Assembly: GCA_012845835.1 (NCBI GenBank) | Contig: JABAKD010000001.1 | Location: 18,573,090-18,637,089 of the forward strand | DNA: 64,000 bases | Source: Undaria pinnatifida | Taxonomy: Eukaryota; Sar; Phaeophyceae; Laminariales; Alariaceae | Direction: 5' to 3' | Shown: positions 12,401-20,750 of the stretch, piece after piece | Position numbering within the stretch: position 1 is the first letter of the stretch | Layout: every line of letters starts with the position of its first letter | Made by a program: the position numbers and the translations under genes | The notes under the pieces: model-generated | The model's input: the letters and a program-made list of their open reading frames with translations, nothing else | Databases searched by the model: none | What the model was told of the DNA's origin: nothing

Positions 12401-15400
12401 TAAATGAAATAGCATTCCTCTCAGAAGTAGAGCAGTAGTATGCTCGCCTCTGAACCTTGCCCGTGTAATTTTTTGGGGCTGTGGATTTTGTGGCGTTCTT
12501 TTTGTTTCTGTTTTTGTATATATAAAGACACCTGTGCGGTCTAAAATTGCGTCGCAAGATGTACCTGGTACGAGTATAACACTGACAAAGGTACAACGTC
12601 AGCCGTCGAGGCATAATCAACTACAGAAACTGAGGGGTTTGTTTTCGGATTGCACGCAATGAAAACATTATCGCATCTTTACGTTTGTATGTATGTGCAA
12701 CCACCTTTGCCTTGTGAGATCGATCGTTTTTATTGAAACTCATCTTGTGCAAAAAAAAAATAAAAAAATTGTGTGTGTGGTAGGTGCCTTGAAGCTGGTG
12801 TCGCACCCCAACGTCGTCCGGCTCGAGGCGGTCCACGAGGACCCTCGATCGATCTCCATCGTCATGACCCTCTGCAGGGGAGGGGACCTCTGGGATAAGG
12901 TCAGAGGTTTTGGTTGTGGCGGTGGCGTCATCTTTGCTAGGGGTGGTAGTGATGATGGTAGTTGTCGTGACCCTTTGCAGGGAATAATAGGTCTCAGGGG
13001 GTTCGGTGGAGTTCGCATCTCAGGTGGCATTTTCCCCTGGGGAGCACGCGGATCGGAATCCGTGAAGCCACACTCCTAGAACGGTCAAAATGAAAATATC
13101 ATCGGAGCATTGGGATTTCTGTATTGTACGAATCGAGTAACGTGACATTTTCTTTTTCGACTTTTTATTACTTGGTTTTGGTATACCCCCCCTCTGTCTG
13201 GGCTGTCGAAAAGAGGACCACTGTGGCGTTCGGAAAAAGAAAAATCGTGATCCCCTGTTTAAGTGGCATTTTCCTTCACTGGGGTATCTGTTGCATGTGA
13301 GGGTGCTACGCGAGTGTGTACGGTAAACAAGAAAGCTCCCACACCTCGGACAGATCATCGTACAGATCATACAGACCATATAGATACAATAGATCCTGTA
13401 TCAATCGAGTACAGACCCAACCCCTTTAGCATGTGCTAGATCATGCAGATCGTACGGCTCCCACTCGGCAACATGAGCTAGACCACACAGATATTCCCTG
13501 AAGTGTAAAGATTACCAAGTGGGAATCGGTGGTCTATCTGCCCGAGGTGTGGAAGCTTCTTTGCGGGCTCCACGCAAAGAAATAGCAGGAGGCACATCCG
13601 AAAATATAGGAGTTGGTTTTGAGCTGCCCATGGAAGAGAGGTGGCGGTGTTGGTGTGGTTGTTGGTGCTGTTGGTGTTGGTGTTGTTTGAGTAGAGGTGT
13701 TGGTGTTGGTGCTGATGTTGGTGTTGGTGCTGGTGCTGGTGTGGATGGTGTTGGTGTGGTGTTGATGGTGGTTTTGATTGTGTTTTTGGGGTTGGTATTG
13801 GTATTGGTGTTGGTGTTGGTGTTGATAACGTTGATGCTGGTGTTGATGACGTTGATGCTGGTGTTGATAACGTTGATGCTGGTGTTGTGGTGGTGTTGTG
13901 GTGTAGGTTGTGGTACCCACCGGTGTTAGTGTTGGTGTTGGTGGGCAACACAACCAGCGCCCTTGAGTTGATTCCATTTTCCAATATCCTGCTGCGCGAC
14001 TTCCTCCCCGTTTGATTACCGTTTGATTACCTTCACACGTCCGGAGTAACGGTGCTGCTGCTGCTGCTTTTTTTTTATATATATGTTGTGTGACTGCGTG
14101 CGAAAGGTTCGAGCCCAGCCGTCTCGGTGCTTCAACGCTGATCAAGCCAGGACCGTCATGCGCCCGCTGTGCGAGGCCGTCGCCTACCTCCACACGCTTG
14201 GTGAGTCAGATCAGACCCTTGGGTATACATCATATCACGTCATTTCTCATGACATCCTTTTGTATCGTATCATATCATGCAGCGTGATGCGATGATACTG
14301 CTGTGCTTAGGAATATGCGATGAGCCCACAATATTGCCGTTCTGGGCTGAACTGGGTCGGGTTGTGGTTGGGCTGAGATGGGATGGATTATCTGTCATGT
14401 CGCGTTGTGTTGTGTCGTTGTGTTGTGTCGAGCTGTCTTGTGTTGTTCTGTGCATTGTTGTGTGTTGTATCATGTACTTTGTTGGGTTGTGTGTTGTGGT
14501 CAGGCTATGTGAAAGGTGCCTTTGCACGTCGACAGCAGTACTGGCCACCTGTAATACTACCGTCCTTTTCTGTTGTGATTTGCTGGGGCCAGGTTGTGTG
14601 TGAAGGGCATCTTGCACCTTGACATGAGTGCTGGCAACCTTTCTAAATAGTATGCTTGTTTTTTTGTGTCGTGTTATATTTTGCTGTGGCCGGCAGGCAT
14701 CTTGTACCAGTCCCACAGTAATTATCAGCTCGGCACGAATAACACCGGAAAAGGTCGCGAAACTCTCGAGTTCTTAAGGAGGGGACGACCAATAAACATC
14801 CCCGGGCCAACTGATGGATGTTTCAATCCTATCATGTATCTGCATGGTGATACGGTTATGTACTGTTGTTAGGGTTATGGTACAGCACTACCGCGTTGCC
14901 TCAATTCCATATCGAGCTTATAGTTTCTGTTTTTCGCGTGGAGCTTATATTTTTTGTCGGGCTGGTATGGCGTTACAAATTGTCACGTGTAGCCACCTTG
15001 AATTGAAAACCACAGCTACATATGTCGCATTGTCGTGTCCTACCCAGGCATCCTGCACCGTGACATCAAGCCGGAGAACATCCTCCTCGTCGACGGTGGC
15101 GACCTGGAAGGCGTCACCCTGTCCGACTTCGGCTTCTCTCACCAAGTCTCGCCCAAGTCGCGTTTGGCTTGCGGAAAGCAGGTTTGTTTGAGATGCATGC
15201 TTTCCCTGGGGGATGTTGGTGGCTTACACCGGAGGGGGAAAACTCTTGGCGGCTATACTAGAAACCACGTGTAGCCACCTGGCCTAGGTACACAAACCAT
15301 CCCTTTTGCCAAAAAAGAATGAAAGTCCGACGATTTTGGGTTAGGAAGCGCCGCTTTTCCGAAAATATTTTCGCCAAAAAGTGGTATACCTTAATGCCTC

Positions 15401-18400
15401 TGTCGTAACGCGCATGTATCTAACCCTATGGGGGTGTCAACGACGCTCGTCGGGTCGTCAACGAGACCGGTGCTGAACTTGGTCACTTGAGCGATTCCAC
15501 AGGCCCAAACGATTTATGGTTTGGTTTGCAAGTGTACTAGTAAGGCGTTCGGTATGAGATTCCAACGATATACGGTGGCTTGTTGAAAGCTAAAGAAAAA
15601 CAATTTCGCCACAGCGCAACCAACCGGGCAAGTATCACCGACCGGTCCAAACGAGAACGAGTGTGTAGCTTAAGTTGGTTTATGCTCGTGGCTACAAGAC
15701 GCGTACGCCTTATTGCCGGATGTTGCCGTCTCCCCCCCATTGTCGAACGTACCCATCACCTGTGTTAACGCTTTTCCGACTCCTATAATGATCCTAGTCC
15801 AACTCTTAGGTGTTTTGTCCCACATGTCATGTCATGTCATGTCATGTCATGTCATGTCATGTCGGGGCTAAGGTGCAAACAGGGTGAAGCCATTGCTCTA
15901 CCAACCATTACCGTGCCGAATATTTCCTTTTTGTTGAACACCTCGTGCGTACGCCGTCGTGCATAGCGAGGGGATCCATCCTGCCCGGCGGCATGTCTAT
16001 CTAGTCCCCGCCTTGCGAACAAAGTTGTCATTATTAACCGACCCCGTTAATTTGTTACCGCGGAGTATTTTTTATCTAACGAGTACTTTTTGTTAGACCC
16101 CTACCAAATAGTGTATCCTTCACGAGGGTATACACTCCCCGTAACACGCGCGATCGAGTATCACACGCAGCTTGCAAAGCTAGTGTTGATCAAAAACTCT
16201 TTTTGGTCGATCTCACACACACCGGAATGAAGTGTTTTTTTTTTCATTAAAAAAGAAAAAACAAATCCTAGTTGAGGCAAATTCCAAAAATGTATATGCT
16301 ACTCCGGAGTACCAGGCATTGGTTATTGCCCCCTACCGAATGTTTACTATTAATACGAATAGTTACTATTAATGCCGTGTTGAGGAAATTTCGAAAAATT
16401 ATGTTCTACTCCGGAGTATTTGTTAGCTCCTTGCCGAATTTTTTCTGTATGTTGGACGAATTCCGAAAATGCGCGTTACTCCGGAGTGGTAGTTAGCCCC
16501 CTACCGAATATTTCCCGTGTTGAGTAGTTCCGAAAATGCATGCCGGTTCGATAGTAAACATAAAAGCTCGATACGATTACGGGTTAAAAAATGTGCGAAA
16601 CTCCTGTATCTGGGGGAGGGGGTGATAAATGAGCATCCCCGGGTCAACCAGTGAATGCTTCAATCCTCTTGATCTATCTGCAGGGGGATCCGATTATCAA
16701 CGAGTCGTTTGTGTATGATAGCCGTACCGCATGGTCTATTCCATATGGAGCTTATATTTTTCATTTTTCGTGTCGAGTTTTATATTTGTCATTGGGCTGG
16801 TATGTCGCTCAGGAGCATTAGTTATTATAGCCCCCTACGGAATATTTCCGATGTTGAGCAAATGCCGAAAATGTACATGTGTTACCCCGGGTAATTATTA
16901 CCAGGTGTATTAATAGTTGGAAGTAGTTTGCCCCCCCACCGAATATTTTCTGTTTTGAGCAAATTCCGAAATTGTACAAGTATTGTGTATGTTAACCGAC
17001 ATCTCACCTGTATAATTTTTCTCCCCCTATATTTATTGCTGCACCCAATAATATTTACGCTGTTGAAACAGCTAATGGGCACGCCGTCGTATATGGCGCC
17101 GGAGTCTATCCTGCACGGCATGTACGGCAAGGAGGTTGACTGGTGAGAGAACCGACTTTTGAAGCGTGGCTCCCCCTTCCATTGCCTTAATGTTTTTTCT
17201 TTGTGGTGGTGTTTTGTGGTGGTGTTGGTCGAGGGGAGGGGGGGGGGTACCCGTTTGTTGCCTTCCACTGCCTTCACGTTTTTTGTGGTGTTGGTGGGAA
17301 GGGGGGGGGGGGGGGGGACTAAGTTTGTGCATGGCCGTAGTCTAATGACCGTAGAACCTCGCATCCCTACTCTGGCGGGACGGTGCACGTCGGGTTTTCA
17401 CCGACCAGGCAGGCATTGCTTGCACCAAGAGCGAAGCGCCGTGAGGTGTTCGGCGAGTCACATGAAGGGTGCACTGCACCCTTCCAAGAACCGCTCGTAA
17501 GACGGACTTCGGCACCTTGTGCCTACTTTCTTGCTTGTGGATGACAGCGCGAATGAGTTACTTTGTTTTCTGGTGTGGCCACTCCAGAGACATCAATGGG
17601 TACTCCTATGTAGGGGGGGGGCATGTTAAGGGGGGGCGTACTCGTTTGTTGCTTGCCTTAGTCATTTGGCCATTGACCGCGCATCCCTTTCGAGACGGAG
17701 CGCCGCTCCTACTCCTTATAGAGACACCTCTAACGTTTGGGCACTCCGTACGTTTCATGCTTGACGTTGATGGGGGGGGGGGGGGATAGTCGTGGTCGAC
17801 GGCGTTATTGGTGGTGTTGGTGTTTGGCGGTTGTGGTTGTACTTTGTGATGTTTTTGGTCTTAGTGATGATTCTGGTGGTTGCTACTTGTGCGGTTGCCT
17901 CGCCCCAAGAGGCGGCCGAGGATCCATAGCGCGTCGTCTAATCCCTCCCTCCCTCCCTCCCTCCCTCCCTCCCTCCCTCCCTCCCTCCCTCCCTCCCTCC
18001 CTCCCTCCCTCCCTCCCTCCCTCCCTCCCTCCCTCCCTCCCTCCCTCCCTCCCTCCCTCCCTCCCTCCCTCCCTCCCTCCCTCCCTCCCTCCCTCCCTCC
18101 CTCCCTCCCTCCCTCCCTCCCTCCCTCCCTCTCTCGTGCAAACGTGCCCAATACCGCACCGCCTTTATTATTTGTTTATTTACCGTCGCCAGGTTTTCTT
18201 GCGGCTGCGTGCTGTACATGATGCTCATGGGGCGGGCACCCTTTGCTGGCAACAGCCCGTCTGAAATATTCCGCAACACATGTCACGGCCGCCTAGGGCT
18301 CGGCCGGGGCGGTGCTAGCTTGTGGGATAAGCTGCCGTCGGCCGCTCGAGAACTGATCGTCGGGCTTATGCAGCTGGACCACAACCTTCGGTACACGGGA

Positions 18401-19006
18401 GAGCAGGCTATGAACCACCGCTGGCTTGCACAGCCCGAGGAAGGGGAGGGGGGGGGGGGGGATGACGTGAAGGAGAGGGATGTTCGCTCCATGCACCACT
18501 CTCAGCAGCAGCAGCAGTATCAGCAGATGCAGATGCAGCAGCACCAGCAACACCCTCATCAGCAGCAGCAGCAGCAGCAGCGGCTGGAGCAACAGTTTCA
18601 TCAGCAGCAGCAACAGCAGCAACAGCAGCAGCAGCACCCTCGACAGCAGCAAGATGGGGGAGACGTAATGGGGACAACATCTTCGCGTCGCCGAGATGGG
18701 GGAGGACTAGGAGGCGGTGTAGGCGGGGGGAGCGGGGGCGTGGGGCGAAGCCGCAGCCGCAGCGGTAGCAGTAGGGCGGGGCGCAGTCGCAGCAGCAGCG
18801 GGATCGATAAACATGATGCCACCCGCGGTACTAGCAGTAGCAATAGCGGCGGCGGGGTTGGAAAGGCGTCATCTAGGAATCCCACGGGATCGAGTGCCAC
18901 GGTTTTGCCGAGTAGCAGCAGCACCAGCTGTGCGAGCAGCTCCAGCAGCGCGGTGGGCGGCAACAGGGGGGATGGCCCGCCTAGAAGGCTCGACGCTGGG
19001 GCGTGA
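51..19006 (+). CDS. EF-hand / PH-domain / CAMK-like Ser/Thr protein kinase (5' end outside window)
   Basis: Thirteen exons join without a frame break: 51-497, 1925-2043, 2587-3740, 4437-5652, 6979-7125, 9101-9167, 10352-10456, 11646-11751, 12784-12899, 14107-14200, 15048-15181, 17072-17142 and 18193-19006. They give 1529 visible residues. Order of parts: second half of an EF-hand loop (DGLISRDEL, residues 1-9); an EF-like helix-loop-helix (about 128-175, GQPLNFDQFQSW); a Ser/Gly/Pro-rich linker (to about 945); a PH domain (about 946-1060, GYLWKPG to ERDEWVAEL); a kinase domain (about 1068-1342) with catalytic Lys1101 (YAVKVI), alpha-C Glu1119, HRD (Asp1196, HRDIKPEN), DFG (Asp1217) and MAPE; and a Gln/Ser/Gly-rich tail. 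All catalytic residues are present, so it should be an active Ser/Thr kinase that phosphorylates proteins. The PH domain suggests membrane or phosphoinositide recruitment and the EF-hands suggest calcium control (both inferred). The start codon and any first EF-hand half lie left of the window. Confidence 0.93.
680..1870 (+). repeat. degenerate intron repeat of about 50-60 bp
   Basis: The intron repeats a loose unit containing AAATGTGCATGCC followed by a T-run and TTGTC, for example near 740, 1168, 1210, 1257, 1304, 1730 and 1823. Nothing else is recognised in this intron apart from the two exon relics. Confidence 0.5.
791..985 (+). pseudogene. two decayed copies of the 5' junction of the EF-like exon
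   Basis: At 791-822 and 958-985 the sequences ATCCAGGAACAACCGCTG and ATCCGGGGACAACCGCTG resemble the true junction ATCCAGGGGCAACCTTTG at 1920. The first copy also continues with a TGATATTCGA-like match to TGAATTTCGA. Both lie upstream of the real exon and neither stays open. Confidence 0.55.
1925..2043 (+). CDS. kinase exon: EF-hand-like segment
   Basis: The exon follows ATCCAG and ends before GTGCGT. It starts GQPLNFDQFQSWAQQTP, which has the shape of the second half of an EF-hand (G-x-L-x-F-x-x-F, then a helix with Trp and Pro), as seen in recoverin-like proteins. The loop lacks the usual acidic calcium ligands, so binding is doubtful. Phase 0 in, phase 2 out, matching both neighbours. Confidence 0.85.
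2203..2385 (-). mobile_element. MITE-like element, family A (CCCTCTATAGTGCC ends)
   Basis: It contains several GTAGTGCCGGTTGC blocks and ends in GGCACTACCGAGGGACC. The same internal block (GGCAACCGGCACTACTCCGC in the other orientation) recurs at 20571, 28709, 34395 and 55950. It lies in a kinase intron. No coding capacity. Confidence 0.6.
2448..2528 (+). repeat. (GTATC)n / (GCATC)n microsatellite
   Basis: A pentanucleotide array of GTATC and GCATC units, about 16 copies, in the intron just upstream of the Ser-rich exon. The open frames it creates on both strands are repeat artefacts. Confidence 0.9.
2587..3740 (+). CDS. kinase exon: Ser/Gly-rich linker
   Basis: The acceptor is CTCAG at 2582-2586 and the donor GTGCGAG at 3741. 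It encodes about 385 residues of low-complexity Ser, Gly, Arg and Pro sequence without a recognisable domain and ends in a polyglycine run. Many SxxR and RxxS contexts could be phosphorylation sites (inference). Its last base joins the next exon as DSGAPPRTP. Confidence 0.85.
4181..4216 (+). pseudogene. decayed copy of the 5' junction of exon 4437-5652
   Basis: ATCAGATGCGCTCCCTGAGG followed by ACCCCGCTGAAGCCGC matches the true GTCAGGTGCGCCCCCGAGG and ACTCCGCTGAAACCGCC 255 bp downstream. The acceptor AG is kept. Coding similarity stops after about 36 bp. Confidence 0.75.
4437..5652 (+). CDS. kinase exon: linker and start of PH domain
   Basis: The acceptor is GGTCAG at 4431-4436 and the donor GTGAGA at 5653. 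Most of the exon is Gly/Ser/Ala-rich, including an RSRDRSRSR patch. The last 34 or so residues are the first strands of a PH domain: LDGYLWKPG, then RRWMMLVDNTLYYFVRPG with the conserved Trp. It ends in phase 2. Confidence 0.88.
5700..6655 (+). repeat. degenerate intron repeat with TTGACTGACCGCC core
   Basis: The core TTGACnGCCTTGACTGACCGCCCCCTAC recurs about eight times, for example near 5850, 5920, 6270, 6550 and 6640, separated by tens to hundreds of bases. No gene is seen in this 1.3-kb intron. Confidence 0.6.
6809..6859 (+). pseudogene. partial copy of the PH-domain exon
   Basis: About 45 bp (CCGAGGCGTTATCTCGCTTC then CGGGTTGCATAGCGGAGG) matches the true exon at 6988-7028 with very few changes and still reads PRGVISLPGCIAE in one frame. 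It lacks a good donor and stops being similar after GGAGG. Confidence 0.85.
6979..7125 (+). CDS. kinase exon: PH domain middle
   Basis: The acceptor is TCTTCAG at 6972-6978 and the donor GTAAGT at 7126. It continues the PH fold with DRKPRGVISLPGCIAEAV, then a short acidic/basic insert and VPNGYFGLR. A partial copy of this exon lies 170 bp upstream. Confidence 0.9.
7126..9100 (+). other. kinase intron with short-repeat fragments
   Basis: Apart from splice sites I see a (TTGGTG/TGTTGC)-type T/G repeat at 8045-8225, pieces of the AAATCGTC family C element at 7855-7945 and 8265-8530, a family B fragment at 8855-8945, and two CGGGGCCAAAGTTACTTGGA-like blocks (7705, 7795) that also occur at 1450. 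No gene is supported. Confidence 0.5.
9101..9167 (+). CDS. kinase mini-exon: PH domain late strands
   Basis: This 67-nt exon lies between GTGACAG and GTACAG. It encodes LFRPN, then RLLLAKSAQ, and joins directly to ERDEWVAEL in the next exon, giving the usual PH ending before the C-terminal helix. It is the only piece I found in the 3.2-kb gap that fits both the fold and the reading phase (2 in, 0 out). Confidence 0.8.
10060..10275 (+). repeat. GGGTCGGATCGGGTCGG-rich repeat, family H
   Basis: The block has repeated GGGTCGGATC motifs, TTTTCAGAAATAT and ATGTTCGAA. A reverse-complement relative lies at 49335-49565. It sits in the intron just before the P-loop exon. Confidence 0.6.
10352..10456 (+). 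CDS. kinase exon: PH C-terminal helix and kinase P-loop
   Basis: The acceptor is TTGTGCAG at 10344-10351 and the donor GTAAGA at 10457. ERDEWVAELRVAS closes the PH domain and LEDIFELKALLRKGAFAS begins the kinase, so the two domains touch with almost no linker. The Gly-rich loop keeps only the middle glycine: Arg and Ala replace the first and third. Four degenerate copies of the 3' part follow in the next intron. Confidence 0.92.
10559..11188 (+). pseudogene. four extra tandem copies of the P-loop exon 3' part
   Basis: Copies lie at 10559-10630, 10712-10787, 10923-11001 and 11113-11188, separated by GATTGATTGGTTGG satellite. Each resembles the true exon from GTAGCGTCAAGAGTGG to GCCTCG and its donor. 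The 10712 copy (VASKVVHLECIFELK) and the 11113 copy (VASRPVPVEDIFKLE) remain open. The donors are GCAAGA, GTACGA, GTAATG and a lost one (AAAATA). The first copy reads LGKGAF, the canonical P-loop that the true exon has lost. Confidence 0.92.
11300..11350 (+). repeat. (CTTGCCTG)n microsatellite
   Basis: Repeats of GCTTGCCT / GCTTGCCTGC, about six units, at the end of the duplicated P-loop intron. Confidence 0.8.
11646..11751 (+). CDS. kinase exon: VAIK lysine and alpha-C helix
   Basis: The acceptor is ATGACAG at 11639-11645 and the donor GTAACA at 11752. It encodes VHRCVRKDTKEEYAVKVIDK, with the ATP-anchoring lysine in YAVKVI, and then HEKFLLRGEI, whose Glu is the alpha-C salt-bridge partner. 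It ends in phase 1. Confidence 0.95.
12331..12396 (+). pseudogene. partial copy of the HPNVV exon with intact acceptor
   Basis: After GGCAG the sequence reads ALKLASRPNLVRLVEVHEDRR in the same phase as the true exon (ALKLVSHPNVVRLEAVHED), then hits a stop. About 53 of 62 bases match by eye. It could act as a decoy or poison exon. Confidence 0.88.
12784..12899 (+). CDS. kinase exon: HPNVV motif and hinge
   Basis: The acceptor is GTGGTAG at 12777-12783 and the donor GTCAGA at 12900. It encodes ALKLVSHPNVVRLEAVHED and IVMTLCRGGDLWDK, the beta-4/5 strands, hinge and alpha-D start typical of CAMK-group kinases. A partial copy with its own acceptor lies 450 bp upstream. Confidence 0.95.
13630..13945 (+). 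repeat. (GTTGGT)n-type minisatellite
   Basis: About 300 bp of GGTGTT/GGTGCT hexamers, with three near-identical GATAACGTTGATGCTGGTGTT units at 13820-13885. Long frames on both strands are produced by the repeat only. Confidence 0.9.
14107..14200 (+). CDS. kinase exon: alpha-E helix
   Basis: The acceptor is GCGAAAG at 14100-14106 and the donor GTGAGT at 14201. It encodes VRAQPSRCFNADQARTVM and EAVAYLHTL, which precede the catalytic loop. It ends in phase 1, so the last base plus GC of the next exon makes the glycine before ILHRD. Confidence 0.92.
14500..14720 (+). pseudogene. decayed copies of the catalytic-loop exon
   Basis: GGCATCTTGCACCTTGACAT at 14605, followed by GAGTGCTGGCAACCT, resembles the true GGCATCCTGCACCGTGACAT plus CAAGCCGGAGAACAT. 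A weaker copy lies at 14514-14550 (GGTGCCTTTGCACGTCGAC) and a shorter one at 14692-14712 (GGCAGGCATCTTGTACC). All are upstream of the true exon and none is functional. Confidence 0.7.
15048..15181 (+). CDS. kinase exon: catalytic loop and DFG
   Basis: The acceptor is TACCCAG at 15041-15047 and the donor GTTTGT at 15182. It carries ILHRDIKPENILLVDGG, with the catalytic Asp, Lys and Asn, and then VTLSDFGFSHQV, with the magnesium-binding Asp. Phe-Ser after DFG is usual in the CAMK group. At least two, possibly three, decayed copies of its 5' part lie upstream. Confidence 0.96.
15931..16000 (+). pseudogene. decayed copy of the MAPE exon
   Basis: TTGTTGAACA, ACGCCGTCGTGCATAGCGAG, ATCCATCCTGC and GGCATGT follow in the same order as the true exon with its upstream intron end (TGTTGAAACAG, ACGCCGTCGTATATGGCGCC, GTCTATCCTGC, GGCATGT). 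A TAG interrupts the frame. Confidence 0.82.
16135..17000 (+). repeat. intron repeats: family B fragment and CCGAATATTT units
   Basis: 16135-16235 is a family B copy (CGCGATCGAGTATCACACGC then GCTTGCAAAG). From 16265 to 17000 a unit of about 80 bp recurs, with CCCCCTACCGAATATTT, GTTGAGCAAATTCCGAAAATG and ACTCCGGAGTA. No gene is seen. Confidence 0.65.
17072..17142 (+). CDS. kinase exon: activation-segment end, MAPE
   Basis: The acceptor is GAAACAG at 17065-17071 and the donor GTGAGA at 17143. It encodes LMGTPSYMAPESILHGMYG and KEVDW, the P+1 loop and APE motif, and splits the Trp codon of VDW with the next exon. A decayed copy lies at 15931-16000. Confidence 0.95.
17303..17765 (+). repeat. 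G-tract plus family D dispersed repeat
   Basis: A G15 or so run is followed by TTTGTGCATGGCCGTAGTC, then a 230-bp block (17385-17612: CGGGTTTTCACCGACCAGGC ... GTGTGGCCACTCCAGAGAC) and a second G-tract with TACTCGTTTGTTGCTTGCC. Close relatives lie at 32395-32920, 27380-27600 and 37198-37335. The encoded frames are not conserved and no domain is recognised. Confidence 0.75.
17940..18133 (+). repeat. (CCCT)48 microsatellite next to an acceptor
   Basis: A nearly perfect 190-bp CCCT array ends 60 bp upstream of the last kinase exon's acceptor. The minus strand is (AGGG)n, a strong G-quadruplex former. The GREG and PSLP reading frames here are artefacts. Confidence 0.98.
18193..19006 (+). CDS. kinase last exon: C-lobe and Gln/Ser-rich tail
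   Basis: The acceptor is GTCGCCAG at 18185-18192. It encodes FSCGCVLYMMLMGRAPF and LRYTGEQAMNHRWLAQ, which finish the kinase C-lobe, then a 185-residue tail of poly-Gln/His, Gly-rich and Ser/Arg-rich sequence to TGA at 19004-19006. The TGA is followed at once by a long purine-rich stretch. No calmodulin-binding or other domain is obvious in the tail. Confidence 0.92.
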
Positions 19007-19009
19007 TAG

Positions 19010-19760
19010 CTAAGGGTAAGAGGAGGAGGACGGCAAGGGGGAGGGGGTGGAGGAAGAGGAAGAGGACGTGGAGGGGGGGGTGGAGCATCCTCGACAACAA
19101 CCGCAGCTACGGCCGGGGTATACTAGCTGAGTATCAGAGGAGGAAGATAAGAGGGGGGCGGAGTAGAGGAGGAGGAGGGTGGGGCGGAGGAGAGGAGGAA
19201 GGGGAGCGCAGGGGGGGGGGGGGGGGGGGGTAAAGGAGGGGGTAAAAGAAGGGGGGGGGGGGCAGGAGGTGGAGGAGAAGGTTCTGAAGGACGGTGGGAA
19301 GAAGTGGGGGGACGGGGAATAGGTAAAGAGAGGATAACGAGGGAGCATAATCACTGGGGATAGGAGGAGGACGAGCACGAAGAGGACGAGGAGAGTAAAG
19401 GGTTGGGGCGCGGGACGGGGTGGGGCGAAGGCTTGGACCAAGGATTGGAGGTGGTGGTACAAGCAGAGAAGGAAGAGGATGAGGAGGAGGACGAAGCGGG
19501 TTCAAGCGCTGAGGGTGAGACGGGCTGGGGTGGAACGGTGAAGGGCGGGTGTGCTGCGTCCACGTAGAAGGGCTGACGCTGGAACATGATGGCTTTGAAT
19601 AGGAGAAGAGAGAGAAGCGCGAAGCGAGGTCGAGCGCGGGGGTAAAAGGGGGTGGTGGAGGCGAAGAGAGAAGCATGACAGCCATGGCTAGGAGAAGGAA
19701 GAGGAGGGGGAGAACGGCGAAGCGAGTTTAAGCGCTGGGGGTGAGACGGGGTGGGGTGGT
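19010..19760 (+). repeat. long homopurine tract after the kinase stop
   Basis: About 750 bp in which the + strand is overwhelmingly A and G (GAGGAGGAAG, GGGGAGAGG), with several G-runs of 10-18. It would cover the kinase 3' UTR. The long minus frames rich in Ser and Pro are composition artefacts. Confidence 0.85.
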
Positions 19761-19764
19761 GGGG

Positions 19765-20562
19765 TGGCCTGCGGCGGGGGCTCTGGTGTTGTGTGCTCGG
19801 CCGGCGGCTGCCAGCCACTACGGTAGTATTTGTTTCATTTCTTAAAGGTTGTTGCGCTCCTCTGTCAGGCCACTACAGCACTAGGTATCGTTTTCTGATT
19901 CGAAAGGTTGTTGCGCTCCTGGCTGGTTAGGGTTTGCTCTGTCACGCGCCCTGCGTGAGATGTGGACCCCCGCTGCGCCGCGCTGCGCCCCGGGCGATTT
20001 AGGTACGTGGGGCGGGGCAAAAGGGCCAACGCTCTGATGGGTGAGATGGTGCGGAAGCGCCAGGTCGTTGGTAGATGCTTCTCGGCAGCGCGTTTCTTCT
20101 GGGCAGCTCCGTGCTTGTAAAATGTACAATTTCGTGAGGAACAAGAGGGGAGAGGGGACGGCGCTCGGAGCTGGCGTGGACAGCGTGGTAAGGAGTATTC
20201 ACGGGGGGTATCGATTGAACAGGAGAGATGTGGTGTGATTCCGTGATTTTGTTTTTTCGGCTTTTAAAAAATAACGTTTTTATCTGTGTTTTTCTTCCAC
20301 CAGGCGTGTTTTTTTCCTCCCTCGATGGTGTGCCTGCTGAGCGAGCGATCGAGCGGTTGCAAATTAGATGCAAGTTAGTTGCGAGGCATTTTTTTTGTCC
20401 TTCATTTTTTTCAGCTTTTTTTCAACTATTTTGTTGATTTTGGGCATTTATCGCGCAAGTTGATTGATCGCTAGATTAGGGTTGGTTGATACTGTGGTGC
20501 TTGCGTTTTGATGGGTAGCGTGGGCGGCGACCGGATGGCTAAAAAGGCCAAGGCCATTCCGT
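19765..20562. other. no gene recognised
   Basis: Mixed sequence with two near-copies of AAGGTTGTTGCGCTCCT (19845, 19904). Open frames on both strands are short and unlike any family I know. A downstream end of the kinase transcript could lie here. Confidence 0.4.
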
Positions 20563-20567
20563 ACAGT

Positions 20568-20750
20568 GATGTCCCTCTAATATGCCGATATTTGCACTAT
20601 AGAGGGACATACCCGCACCGTATCGGCCACCGGCACTACTCCGCATGCTGCCGCTACAGGTTGTTCCCATCTGTGCGAAACGATTTCACAGGCATTGTAG
20701 CGGGCAACCGGCACTACCCAGTCGGCCCTTTGGAGGCATCATTTGCTGTA
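20568..20750 (+). mobile_element. MITE-like element, family A
   Basis: Starts at GTCCCTCTAATATGCC, with ACTATAGAGGGACA just inside, and contains CCGGCACTACTCCGCATGCT, CTACAGGTTGTTCCCATC and GCGGGCAACCGGCACTAC. It matches the copies at 28709 and 55950 in the same order. Confidence 0.7.

Noticed and set aside
17861-18279. Open frames of Gly-Arg-Glu or Pro-Ser-Leu repeats on both strands
   Set aside because: They are translations of the CCCT microsatellite; every frame is open because the unit has no stop.
19010-19818. Long Ser/Pro/Leu-rich minus frames
   Set aside because: Pure composition effect of the homopurine strand; three overlapping frames are open at once.
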